Shown here: positions 47,735-58,600 of the stretch, one piece after another
Numbering within the stretch: position 1 is the first letter of the stretch
Layout: each line of letters starts with the position of its first letter
DNA from: Porodaedalea pini
Lineage: Eukaryota; Basidiomycota; Agaricomycetes; Hymenochaetales; Hymenochaetaceae
Reading direction: 5' to 3'
NCBI GenBank assembly: GCA_002794775.1
Contig: NBAY01000003.1
Coordinates: 1,736,001-1,800,000, forward strand
Length of the DNA: 64,000 nucleotides
Program-made: the position numbers and the translations under genes
The notes under the pieces: model-generated
The model's database searches: none
What the model was told of the DNA's origin: nothing
Seen by the model: the letters and a program-made list of their open reading frames with translations, nothing else

Positions 47735-50100
47735 ACCTAACACTCCCAACTGACTTTTCCCAATCCTGGCTCTCCGCCTCAGCCTCTGGTGGAGAACACA
47801 CCTGACATGGATGTGGGTAACCAGATGAGTGCAGACATTGTCAACACTATCGTTTGTCATCTTGTTCAGTTCCTTCCATTTGGTCATTAACTTCGCTGAT
47901 GAACCCATTCAACATTGGCGTAATTCTGCTTTGAACAAACAACTAATCCTGGTTCCCCCACCGTCTTAATCAAAATAGATCTCACAGAGGAACAGCATTG
48001 GGCCCTACCCTCGACAAGCCGGTTCGATGAAGAGCGACACACATACATCGCAACCTCAAGGAAAGGTGTCACCTACGAACTCTGATGGAGTGATATCCAA
48101 GGGGTGTGGTATTCGACAGAGCCGAACAGCATGACCAGATTCAGGTGGCACCCAGCAACCCCATCGTCACCTGTAGTATCAGTGACATCCGTCGGTCTTC
48201 CTCCAACACCAGGACCATACCATGAAACCCATAGAGACCTGTCACCACCAGCCCCCCCCCCTCCCCCTGAACCTACGATGCCTACACCTGAACCAATGAT
48301 ATCAATGAGCTTCAGCCAATAACAGCTGAAGCAGATCGCAGCAATTGTTGCAGGCATCTTTACAGCGCAGGCAGCAAACACCCCAGTTGGTCAGGGGGCC
48401 GCCCTGACCCCTAATATCGATGTTGCCTGGCCACACAAATTCGCTGGCAGTGATGACTACTTGGACTTCAAGCACAAAGTCCTTCTCTTTGTCTCAGCAA
48501 ACCTGAGCAGATATCTGACATCAGCGAGCAAGATCTATGTTACACTCTCATACCTGAAGGGAGGTAATGTGTTGATGTGAGCGCAAAACTACATTGAGGA
48601 ATTCATGACGAACAGTGCAGTGAATCTGACAGAGACTTGGACAAAGTTCCAGGAGTGTCTTGATGCATCATTCAACAACCTGAACTGCAAGGCGAAGGCC
48701 CTTGCAAAAATGCGCACGTTAACCCAGAAGGATCTCACAGTGGATGAATTCTTCCAGAAGTTTGATGTGTTGCGCTGTAGATCCTGTGTATGGGTTGTTT
48801 AGGATCGGTAGTTCATTTGGGGACGTGTTTCCGTTGAGTTATAAAGTAAATATAAGCTCGGTATGAGTGTGGGAAAAATCTCGGTACACGTCGGTACGCG
48901 TCGGTATGTGTTGGTATGTGTCGGTATGCGTCAATATTGAAAGGTGCTCTGGACGCGATGTGAGTGTCGGTACAGAGCCGGAATGAGCGAGATATCAAAT
49001 CCGGTGTGAGACAATAGCAATAGCAGAGACGAGAATGAAAACAAGATAAGAGATGAGACTGAAGACGAGGTTGCCACAAAACTAACTGTTGCAGAGACTA
49101 ACTGCATGCATGGAAGCTGCCCTATCTGAGGGGAACTCTGTGGTAGTATTTCCTCCCTTGCTACCTACGACAGAGAAGTCCCTAAATACAAGGTGCAAGA
49201 GATCTATCTACAGGAAAATTATTCCAAAGTGAGTATAATGTGCATACCGGGTGAAACATAGAGTGTCGGAGAGAAAACATTTGGAATGTAAGAGAAACAT
49301 AGAAATTCAAAAGAAAACCTGTCCATGCGACAACTTCCCCATTTGCATCAGTCCATCATCCGGTCATATCGCAGCTCCACCAGAACTGAGATCCTCCAAT
49401 CGGTGAGTCGTCACCCATCATCGGGCAGATCTCCGGTACGCATCCCAACTGACTCCAATGACATAAGCTTTCCAGTACATCCCGAATTGCCAGGGGGATC
49501 TTCCTAGTGATCCGCTGATGTGATGTCGGGCAAATCATCCTGTGTCTGGTACACGTCGGGCAAATCATTCTGAGTCCAGTATGTGTCAATAGCTGTTGGA
49601 ATGTGCAACAGATGGCCTCTAGAGGGATCTGCAGTGATTGGCTGCTCGCCGGAACTCTACAGCACACCAAGGCAGGCATGACGGATGCCACACATGATTT
49701 CGACATCTGCATCCAGCTTCAGCAGGCCCTGAACCTTGAAGTGGTCTGAGGGGTCCTATGATTGTCACCAGTCCTGACAACATATGAGGTGTGGAAGAAG
49801 AAGGCCATCGAGATTGACTGTGTCAAGCAACAGGTACACAACATCCAGAAGGGGTGCTTCAACTGCCCTCAGCTGTCTGCTTCTCTGTGCCAACAAATCA
49901 TACAACCATCCCTGGCCCACCCACAGCCCAACACCCCACACATCGACAAGCATGATGCAACTGGTGTAACCTTTGGTGGCACCAGCCAACTGATGGACAT
50001 CTTGATGAAAGAGGCCCAATGATGAGGAGCATGCTAGCTCTGTAAGCAGCCAGGCCACTACTGAGTGCAGTGCCCACAAGGCAGACCAATTGTGCAGTGA
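47735..50100 (+). pseudogene. Gypsy gag, interrupted
   Basis: The retrotransposon gag fold is visible as KFAGSDDYLDFKHKVLLF-type sequence, WTKFQECLDASFNNLNCKAK and LTVDEFFQKFDVLR. After the nested LTR it resumes with AGMTDATHDFDI and TTYEVWKKKAIEIDCV. A C-terminal zinc knuckle is decayed (CKQPGHY...CP). Two or more stops lie in frame. Gag would form the particle shell; this copy cannot. Confidence 0.65.
48776..49661 (-). repeat. Solo LTR of the same gypsy family nested in gag, antisense
   Basis: Termini are TGTAGA and TCTACA (886 bp), with GCGC before and GCAC after. Omitting it plus one 4-bp duplication restores a continuous gag frame (VLR then TKAGMTD). The reverse complement resembles the 5' LTR at 46808-47734. 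It has many more CpGs than its host, including five 10-bp units of the CGGTACACGT type at about 48892-48941, consistent with a younger insertion. Confidence 0.75.
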
Positions 50101-50299
50101 ATGCTGTGAATGATGGATCTGTCAGAGCTCTGTCTTTTTGCAGACAAGCTCACTGTGATGAAGGAGTTGGCATTTGAGGAAGTTGTAGACACTTGAAAGT
50201 TGATAGTGGAGGACTATGTGGAAGAAGGCAATGAAGAAGAGGTCATCGACTCACAGGATTTTGTGAGTGGCCAGGCATAGCCACTGGAGCGACTGACCG

Positions 50300-51515
50300 A
50301 GAAGTTCAAGGGGTGTCAAGTTCGGACTCGTTAAAATATAGCCAACTGCCTGTACAATATATAGATGCAAACAGCATTGATGGCTTTCCCAACTATGAAA
50401 CCCTGACTGGTGCAAACAAAGGCAATAAGAACAAGAAGTTGTTCATGAGAGGAACTGGCAGACACCAGCTGGACCTTCTCCTGACTGTCAGACAAGGAGT
50501 AGCAGGTGAAATAAGAGAGGTGGATGTGCATGCGCTTGTAGATTTGGGGTATACTGGATCATGCATCGATGCAGGCTTCGTAGAATGATACGGGCTGGAG
50601 ACAAAATGCTACATTCATCCCCTTGCAGTGCTCAATGCTGACAGCATGCCTAACAAAGCTGGCTTGATCAAGGAATATGTTGACATTGAATTAATCATTA
50701 GACACCATAAGGAAAGGATTGTACTGGTGGTGACGTCACTCACATTGTTGAATATCTTCCTAGGCTACAACTGGCTTCGATGATATAACCCTGAGATTGA
50801 CTGGTCATTAGGTTTGATTGAATTCACCCATTGCCCGACCGAGTGTACAATAAAGAAGAGTGAGGCAGAAGAGATGAGAAGGGTGTGAGAAGTGTAAATG
50901 GACAAGGCGTCCTGGCCTGCATATCTCAATGACTACGCTGATGTCTTCTCGGAGAAAGGATTCAAGAAGCTACCAGAACATCAACCCTGGGACCATATCA
51001 TCAACCTGAAGCCCAACTTTAAGCCTAGCGACTGCAAGATCTATCCACTGATGCCGACAGAACAACAGTCATTGAAGGACTTCCTCAACAAGAACCTAAA
51101 ATCTGGCAGGATACGCAAATCGATTTTGCCAATGGCTTCTCCCTTCTTTTTCATCAAGAAGGCCGACAAGTCCCTACACCCAATTTAAGATTACCAGAAG
51201 CTCAATGAGGGCACAATAAAGAATAAGTACCCTCTCCCCCTCATCGATGAGCTTGTCGACAAGGTTAAGAAGGCAAAGTTCATCACCAAACTTGACCTTT
51301 GCTGAGGATACTACAACATCTAGATCTGTGAAGGTGATGAATGGAAGGCAGCATTCTGCACAAATATAGGTCTCTTCGAACCAATGGTGATGTTTTTCAG
51401 TCTTTGCAACACACCAGTGATGTTCCAGGCGTTCTTAAACCACATCTTCAAGGACCTGATCTATGCAAACCTGATCATTGTTTATCTTGACAACATTCTT
51501 ATCCTCTCTGAAACC
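50300..51515 (+). pseudogene. Gypsy protease and reverse transcriptase, degenerate
   Basis: The aspartic protease core reads ALVDLGYTGSCIDAGF, so the usual D-S/T-G active site has become D-L-G. RT follows: [83 protein letters not shown], and a catalytic YLDN instead of YxDD. In-frame stops occur at positions expected to be Trp, Gln or Arg (for example LC-stop-GYYN and HPI-stop-DYQ). The copy is inactive. Confidence 0.75.
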
Positions 51516-51546
51516 ACTTCAGGTACCCCTTCCACAAGGTACCTCT

Positions 51547-51580
51547 TAGGTGGAACTGTCCACAGGGACAGTTCCACCTA
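51547..51580. repeat. Perfect 15-bp hairpin with 4-nt loop
   Basis: TAGGTGGAACTGTCC (51547-51561), loop ACAG, then GGACAGTTCCACCTA (51566-51580). It is preceded by a second short inverted pair, AGGTACC/GGTACCT, at about 51521-51544, and followed by GGGCC and a T run. Confidence 0.85.
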
Positions 51581-52227
51581 AAGGGCCTTTTTTAATAGTA
51601 GTTGTCCCAGGGAGTGGGACATCCCACAGCTGGGATGTATCAAATATTTTGTTCCTTATGAATCTGGGGCTATCCCATCACTGTCACAGGGTGCCTGGGG
51701 GATTGTGGGTGGGATGTTCCATATATTTTGGCCCAAAATTTGTACAGTCCAATAGATGTTCAAGGCTTATTTTGACCCATTTTTGGTTACTTCTGGTATG
51801 TTTGAGTATATATAAGGTTATCAATCTTGGGATTGATTTATGAGAGATTTGATATTATTAAAATCATTTAAATTTATACTCAAATGCTACCTGTCAGGCC
51901 TTAACCCTATAGTTATCAGCTCTATAGTAGTATATCTAAAAACAGCTTTTGTAAACCAGTTCTGTAGCTATAGTGTTATGATACAGACCAATGCTATAGT
52001 CATGTAGCAAATGATAGGCCATGATGACACATGAAGGATCAGTAGCAAAGGTCTATACCTTGTTGATATTACCTTTATGAAGTAGTGAGCCCCTGATATA
52101 ATGCCATGATTTGCATTCCTATGAGATTGCTGAGATTGAGTTTGTCACAATTAATCAGTAGCCTGATCAAAGATTGTAGTTACTACAAACACTGCTTTTC
52201 TATATAAAAGCTTTGCTATCATTTACC

Positions 52228-52586
52228 TCTGGGACATCCCAGTATATTTATTCTGGGATGTCCCAGTATAATTTAGTTTGGGATGTCCCAGAGTAAATAT
52301 ACTGGGATGTTCCAGAGTAATTTAGTTTGGGATGTCCCAGAGTAAATATACTGGGATGTCCCAGAGTAATTTAGTTTGGATGTCCAGAGTAATTTAGTTT
52401 GGGATGTCCCAGAGTAAATATACTGGGATGTCCCAGAGTAAATATACTGGGATATCCAGTACAATTTAGTTTGGGATGTCCAGAGTAATTTAGTTTGGAT
52501 GTCCCAGAGTAAATATACTGGGATGTCCCAGAGTAAATATACTGGGATATCCCAGTACAATTTAGTTTGGGATGTCCCAGAGTAAC
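52228..52586. repeat. Palindromic minisatellite, ~15 units of TGGGATGTCCCA
   Basis: About fifteen copies of TGGGATGTCCCA (or GGGATATCCC variants) are separated by one of two linkers: AGAGTAATTTAGTTT or AGAGTAAATATAC. Unit length is 23-26 bp and the two linker types interleave, giving a higher-order pattern. Each core is nearly self-complementary. It is translated by chance in one minus frame (SGTSQYIYSGTSQTKL), which is an artefact. Confidence 0.85.
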
Positions 52587-52640
52587 TTTTTTTTAATGTC
52601 CCTGAATGATTTAATCTAGAATGCTCTAGCATAAATTACC

Positions 52641-52944
52641 TAGAACATCTCAGACACAATACATCTTCAGCACAGCCTGATGAAAATCATAAGAACATCT
52701 TAAGACTAAAATAAAACCCAGGTAGACATGGATGAATTCACATGTAAGTCTTTTTGTGAGGTGTCTCACAAAAGCCATATAATTCACAAAAATGCATATA
52801 CAAAACACTATGCTTAATAGTACATGATATATCACATAAGATGATGAGACAAGCTGACATGAGACTGATCTGTGGAGATGATAATGTAATAGAGGCACAA
52901 TTTCGTGTGAAGCATATCTACAAGGTGTGGGAATGAACTACTAA
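52641..52944. other. AT-rich flank of the minisatellite, no gene
   Basis: Nothing recognisable. It is the presumed 3' flank of the KDZ element on the minus strand. Confidence 0.4.
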
Positions 52945-55900
52945 TTACAGTTCCATTGATCCATGATCCACTACTCTAATACAAGCTTTTTTTGATGGTG
53001 AATACTGTTCTGAAGAGGGAGAAATATCATGAGTATAGCTTTCAGATTCTAACTCTGTAAGCATAGTGTGCGCATGCTCAGACTCGATCTGTTCTGCAAG
53101 CTCGAAAAGTTCCTCTTTTTTAGCTCCATCAACATCTGATTCAGAATCAGCATCTAGTAATTCATCGTCATCTTCACTATACTCTTGACCCTGAGTGTTA
53201 CTTAGCAAAAAGGACTTGGAAATGGCAGGAACCGTGAAATATGTGGATGATGTTATTCCAGCCTTGAACCGTGCCACGTCCTCTGGAGATGGACCCCATC
53301 CATCGCTATAATGTAAATCTAAGGGCGGGACAGTACCAAGTCTTCTTTGCCATTCAACATATACAGATAAAAGAGATTCACGCCTTTTATGGAGGGCGAA
53401 TGCAAGGCCAACCGAAGCTAAATAACTCCTTTTAGTAAACATTATTAAAGATGAAGAGATGGCCATACTAGGTGAGTTCAGAGCAAGATCAATGCGTGAC
53501 CATGCATCTTTAAACCAATCTTTGATGGCGAGTTTTTCCCTCTTCAGTCGCTAGATTTCTTCACGGCATCGCTTTACATCTAAGAGTGCACGAATGCCAC
53601 TGCGAACTTCGTCCATACCCATCCAGTGAGGGACGTCCGACTCATCAATGTCAAATAACCCATCCTCGTTCCAGATATCATTGTCAACGTCGAGTTTGAA
53701 GAGGCCTTCCATCGGAATGGCTTTTGGACAGGCTGCATCCAAAGGAGTCTTGTTTCGTAGTTTCTCGCATAATTTATTATACAACATTGCAAGCTGGATG
53801 ATCCCAGGCTCATGGCATTTGAGCTGTGACTCAATGAGTTCAGCTCTCTTATGTTCTGCGTTTATAGATTTAGTTAAAGATATAAAGATAGTTATAATTT
53901 TAAATGCTTACCTCCAGACGTGGAATGCTGAGTACGATATGGCTGCTCCAAATTTTGAAGCTCAAACTTACGGTTTCTCAGCCTTGCAATGAGGCGAGCA
54001 TGCAAAGCACGAGCGTTCATACGATCGTTAATGAACTCGTTGTTCTTCAATGACGAGAGTTTTTCCTTGTCCGCTATGCCAAGTGCATTCATCTTCGTTT
54101 CTACTTCCTTTGCCAGACGTCTGCATGCAGACTCCAGCATGGAGATGGTATTCTCAGTTTCATCAAAATCAATGCCTTCCTTGTTTTCAAGGCTCCGATG
54201 TGCAACACGTATCTGTAGTAGAATCGCGTTGTATCGTGATTGTAAGTTGACAATGGCTTCGATCGCGTTGCGACCTGCCGACTTTGATTGTCCTATAAGA
54301 ATATCAGCTATGCTGGTAAGATGAACACAAAACAACTAACGCAGGAGAGCTTGCAACTGGTGTTCAAGCTGCGCCGCCCATTCCTTCTCAAGTTCCTCTT
54401 CCGAAACGCCACTCTCTTGAAGTCTCGATTCAGCGCCTTCCAGTCGTTTATAACAGTCTTGCATCCATTTGCAAAGCCAGAGACCAAGCTTGAAAAGACT
54501 GTTGGAGCTCAGATGTTGAACTTGCGAGTCGATAACATGTATTCTTTGGTAGAACTGTCCAATAGTTAGTTAATGTCAGTGCTATCGAGGATGAGACTCA
54601 CCCCACTTATGCGTAGTGATGGTATAAGATGTTTAATTGAGCTCCAGAACTGCTCGCAACCTTCGCCGTCCGTCAAACCGAACCCATTACATTTTCTAGG
54701 ATGATAGACGATCTGACACGGCCATTGATGGCCATACGCATGGAAGACAGAAATAGCAAAGACCATACGCAATGCGTATTCCGAAAGAAAGCCCCACTTA
54801 ACAATACTGCGATGAAGTTGACAACCCACATCGTACAAAACCCCAACAACAGCATCGGTAGGAAGATGCTGAAAAAGTGCCTTGAGTAAAGCGAGAGCAT
54901 AATGCTGCTTCTCGCCAGCCGACTGCATATTTGCAAGCCAGAGAACACGGTCATGTCGACAGAGAAGCGCCATAAGTCCAGTATCTAAGAAAAACTGCGT
55001 ACTTGCTTTCTGACGACGGTCATCTGCAGCTTTGAATGATGACTTGCATTCGTCCAGTACCTCGTCTGAGACCTTCAGCAAATGTGTCCCCGAAGTTCCA
55101 GAAGTAGTCTGCTCTATTCCAGATCCATTTCGATCACGTTTGATGCAGTCTGGGCGAATCTGAGCGACTTCGAGCTCCATAGCCTTCACATCATTGTCCG
55201 GCAAGAAGACGGTCTTCGGATGTACATTAGGCAGTCCTCGTTTGGTCTTCCCATGCTTTTGCTGAAAGCAAGCGTCGATGCAGACAGCAAGGTCGAAACT
55301 GATAATTTAATAATTAGCCGGCCATAACATACGAGTACAAGTTCACTCACTTTAATGAGCTATTGTGCTCCCAGTTATGTCCTCCGAAACACGCCGGACA
55401 GCGCTCTTGGAGGTAGGGTGACGGTTGGCGTGGGTGAAGTATACTGTGCGCTTCGTGAATGCTGGCAGCTGAAAGCCCCATAAGTTCGCTCATAAGTATC
55501 GTACTCGGTAAAATTTGGTTAAATTGTTACCTACCGCCCACTGTATTCAGGTTCCCTTTGTCGATGCCGCCTTGTCCATGAACACTCCCTAAATGTAATA
55601 TTAGGAGTGCGATCTAAGCTTGATAACAGAGGAAGTACCTTCATTGTCCGAGTCAAGCGTACCGTTAACTTGCGAATAATCGTTGTTTCTTGGGCAGGGA
55701 GAGCTAGGTAGGGAGCTGAGATCCTCCGCCTCGGGATCCTGACCATATTCGTTGTGTGGGGATGAATGGTCACCTTCTACTGAGCTTAAGACGATGTCGA
55801 TGCGTTGTTGCGCAGTATCATGGAGTGTGCCGAACCAGTGTAGGCATTTACTGAATCTTTTCCGAAGCGAATCCTTTGGAGAAGAGTTAACGACATGCAA

Positions 55901-56842
55901 ATGAAGATATTACAGTATACAGGACACGCACTGAGGACTCAAATAGATACCCGCGGTTCTTCAAGAAAGACTCAAGAGTATTACAGAAGGCCGTCTGATT
56001 CGGTGGAATACGCACAAATAATTCGAGACAGAAGTCCAAAACATTCAAATCAACAGCTAGAGTAGGAAAACACGGAGCGCAACTGAATAAGCCCCTCTCG
56101 AGCAGCTGGCAAGGCGCCGGTCTGCACGGGCAAGCTTTGATGTTTATTTTTTCTAACCCTGATGGTGAGTAAGTAATTTCTTTTTAAAATTATTATATGT
56201 CGAACATTCAGCGTACCTTTGAAAGAGATACAGAGAATATCAAGCGTCGAATGGATGCCCTGACATGCACAGTCTGGAAGCACCGTTGGTATGATAGGGC
56301 ACCAGAGGGATTCAGAACGACGGAGAATATTGAGATATGGGTCGACGAGGCGCGGTATAACTTCCCCGAACCACCTTTGGTGCTGTCTGAGACGCTTTCG
56401 GCTGAACCTTGACATGTTTGTATCTGTACCCGAGCGTGGAGAGAATAAGGGGGTGGCCTCAGGATCGGTTCCAGTACTACAATCGTTGTCGAGTGTATCC
56501 AAAACATTGTGATCGTTTGGAGGTAGTGAATCTTGCGGGCCTGGATCCGTTTGAGGTTGAAATCGGGGACGGAGAGCAGCGTTCTGTTTCCAGGTAATAT
56601 AGCAATAGGGACAGCTCGCGGTACTTTCGATTTGTGTGGGTTGAGGAGTACTGGCAAGGCCGGTCCCGGAGCAACACCTTGACTTGGCGGATTTCGAACC
56701 AACCGTCGAGCTTCTTGCTTTCATTTGCTAGAGTGCCTTCTTCCCATTGTTCGTGAGTTGAGCGGAGACTTGCAGGAGGAGTTGGGGGAAGACCGAAGGG
56801 TAATTCAAGAACAAGCCACAGAGTAATGTCTAGGGCCACCAA
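52945..56842 (-). mobile_element. KDZ (Kyakuja-Dileera-Zisupton) DNA transposon with one nonsense codon
   Basis: The N-terminal part has RLRQHQRWFGEVIPRLVDPY and the CxC1 zinc domain (CPCRPAPCQLLERGLFSCAP, then PTLAVDLNVLDFCLELFVRI). CPACFGGHNWEHNSS follows near 55380. The catalytic core (55000-54600) reads ASTQFFLDTGLMALLCRHDR, SAGEKQHYALALLK, VLYDVGCQL, and then FHAYGHQWPCQIVYHPRKC and LTDGEGCEQFWSSIKHLIP, carrying the expected acidic residues. A coiled-coil region (54335-53900) and the C-terminal WQRRLGTVPPLDLHYSDGW segment complete it. Short GT-AG introns split it. One in-frame TAG (53551, after CREEI) precedes RLKREKLAIKDWF. KDZ transposases mobilise DNA in agaricomycetes. I could not define terminal repeats. 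Confidence 0.8.
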
Positions 56843-56849
56843 ACGTTAT

Positions 56850-58600
56850 AATCAACGTAAAATAATAATTAGAAAGTACAACACTTATCTTACGGCTTGG
56901 GACTGTGGCCTGTATCTTAAATCAAGCAGTAATTAGGCCACCGACCAAACGACATAAAAGGAGGACGTACCTGTCTGATCTGGCTCTTTCTGAGTCCTTC
57001 TCCTCTTCTCTCCTCTTCTTCGGCAAACTATACGCTCGTCGTGCAGCTGAGGACTTCAAGCCACTACTCTCGCCATACCATCTATTCTCGTAGTTCTGAG
57101 GTGCACCCTCTCACTTCTCATTGTGTCGCAGAATGCTAATTTTCATCTATATCTACTGTACATGTTTATAAATAAAAGTCTTACATTACCGCCTTCATCT
57201 CTCTGCGGTCCTTTGACAATCTAAGTGCGTATCCAGTAACTTTTACCTCGATGACGATCCTGCTTATCGTTAGTGCCGCAGTGAAGTCCTTTGGGAGCTG
57301 CGTTCAGTCGACTACATTCGCGCTCGTCGGGTTGGCTGCGGTACAGTCAGCTTTGCCATCCTTCGGAACTGGTTAGCGGTCAAGTTGTGAAAGGTCTCGT
57401 ATTTGCAGCATTGATGTACGTAGTCGCACTCGTTAATGATGCACAGGGAATCAAAAGGTTGCCGCTCACGCTGCGCACCATTCTCATGTCATTCAATGGA
57501 ATATACACTACAACGCACCTGTAGAACCTATCCAGCCTGCTCAGCATCCCAAACGAGGACTTTGGAAGATGGCCTGTGTCGAAGGAACAGGATGAAAACT
57601 CGCCTAGCACCAAAGGTAACTCTTCACTGTGCGCGGTCTCGACGACAGTGAAGAGTTCTAATCTGCAAATTTTCGTCAGATGCTTTTCAGTTCTCTGTAA
57701 GGAGACTGATACCAAACTCGTTACAGACCTGCTTGAGCATGCTCTCTTGCGGAATCTCTGATGTGTAGATGAGGCGGCTGCGAACGTTAGAGGCGATGTC
57801 GGCGAGCGACAAAGGACATGGTGGTCAGGAGAGAGTTAGGAAGGTGTGCCGAAAGCGGCAGCGGAGTTAGATATGCAGCGATCAGGCGAGTGTCGTCAGG
57901 CTTCCTCATTGGGCACCTCGTTCACACACTCTAATCACTGTACATTAGCAACGCGTTTAATTTTAGAACACCTTTCAGTCTTTCCTTCTTACCGCCACCA
58001 CCGCTTGCTCGCCGTCACACACAGCGATCATACTGACCTCTGACTTGCCCGGTACAGCGCGCACGATCAACTCGACCTCTCTGTTGCCATCCTCGCTCCT
58101 AGCTGAGGCCTCAGGACGTATATCGGTGTGCCATCAACGACATCAGCTGTGCCATCGGCCGTTTTGTTGGCACGCAGCATCTCCTTGGTAAGGTGTGTCA
58201 GTCTTTCAAACCCTGCGCGTGCTGCTCACTTTAACTGCTATTACTTGCTCAGGCTCACGTTCCAACGCCGTGAAGCGCGTCTCCTCTCCGGTGAATGCCC
58301 CTTCTCAACAAGTAAGGTGAGTATACTTCCTTCTGGTTTTTGTTTCGTTGGCCCATCTCTCTCTGTACTTGTACTCTCTCAATTAGTTAGCTAGTAGTTA
58401 TTTTTTATTATAAACATATACTTGAGTAGCTTGTAGTTTTCAAATTGTAGTTCCGAGCATACGAAAGGAACAAAAAAAAGAGAGAATCGAAAAAAAAAAA
58501 AACCCCCATAGCTTGTCAAACGGAGACAAGAAAGCCAAGTGCCCACAAGGTGAGGAGAGGAGTGCTATAAGCTGTAAAAAGTAACTAAACTGCGCTGTAG
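56850..58600. other. 1.75-kb region without a recognised gene
   Basis: CpG and base composition are gene-like, and open frames exist on both strands (for example minus 57380-57715), but none matches a family or has a credible splice chain. Some of it may be the terminal part of the KDZ element. An A-run and purine-rich tract lie at 58470-58500, and the last 100 bases are the Spt5-like promoter. Confidence 0.4.

Larger units (their letters stand above)
46808..51520 (+). mobile_element. Decayed, 3'-truncated Ty3/gypsy retrotransposon
   Basis: The order is 5' LTR, gag, protease, RT, as in Ty3/gypsy elements. Gag is interrupted by an antisense solo LTR at 48776-49661. The pol frame ends in RT just after VYLDNILILSE (about 51510), where the sequence changes abruptly into the 51.52 kb element. 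No RNase H, integrase or 3' LTR follows. Numerous stops are present. Confidence 0.8.
51522..52640. mobile_element. Unclassified element with hairpin end and palindromic minisatellite
   Basis: At about 51520 the gypsy RT frame gives way to AGGTACC...GGTACCT and then a perfect 15-bp hairpin. The interior (51600-52220) is non-coding. It contains GGGACATCCC-type palindromes early (about 51616) and an array of the same palindrome at its right end. A single mobile or satellite-derived unit is inferred from the shared palindrome; its right border is unclear and no transposase is present. Confidence 0.4.

Noticed and set aside
52228..52586. Possible CRISPR-like array
   Set aside because: Regular repeats with short linkers look similar at first glance, but linkers are only two recurring types, units are palindromic minisatellite, and the genome is eukaryotic.
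52273..52632. 119-residue open frame of repeated SGTSQYIY/SGTSQTKL on the minus strand
   Set aside because: It is the chance translation of the palindromic minisatellite; the repeat follows DNA palindromes, not codons, and there is no start context or neighbour support.
57291..57760. Overlapping open frames on both strands after the KDZ element
   Set aside because: No recognisable domain in any frame and no splice signals that extend them; likely chance.
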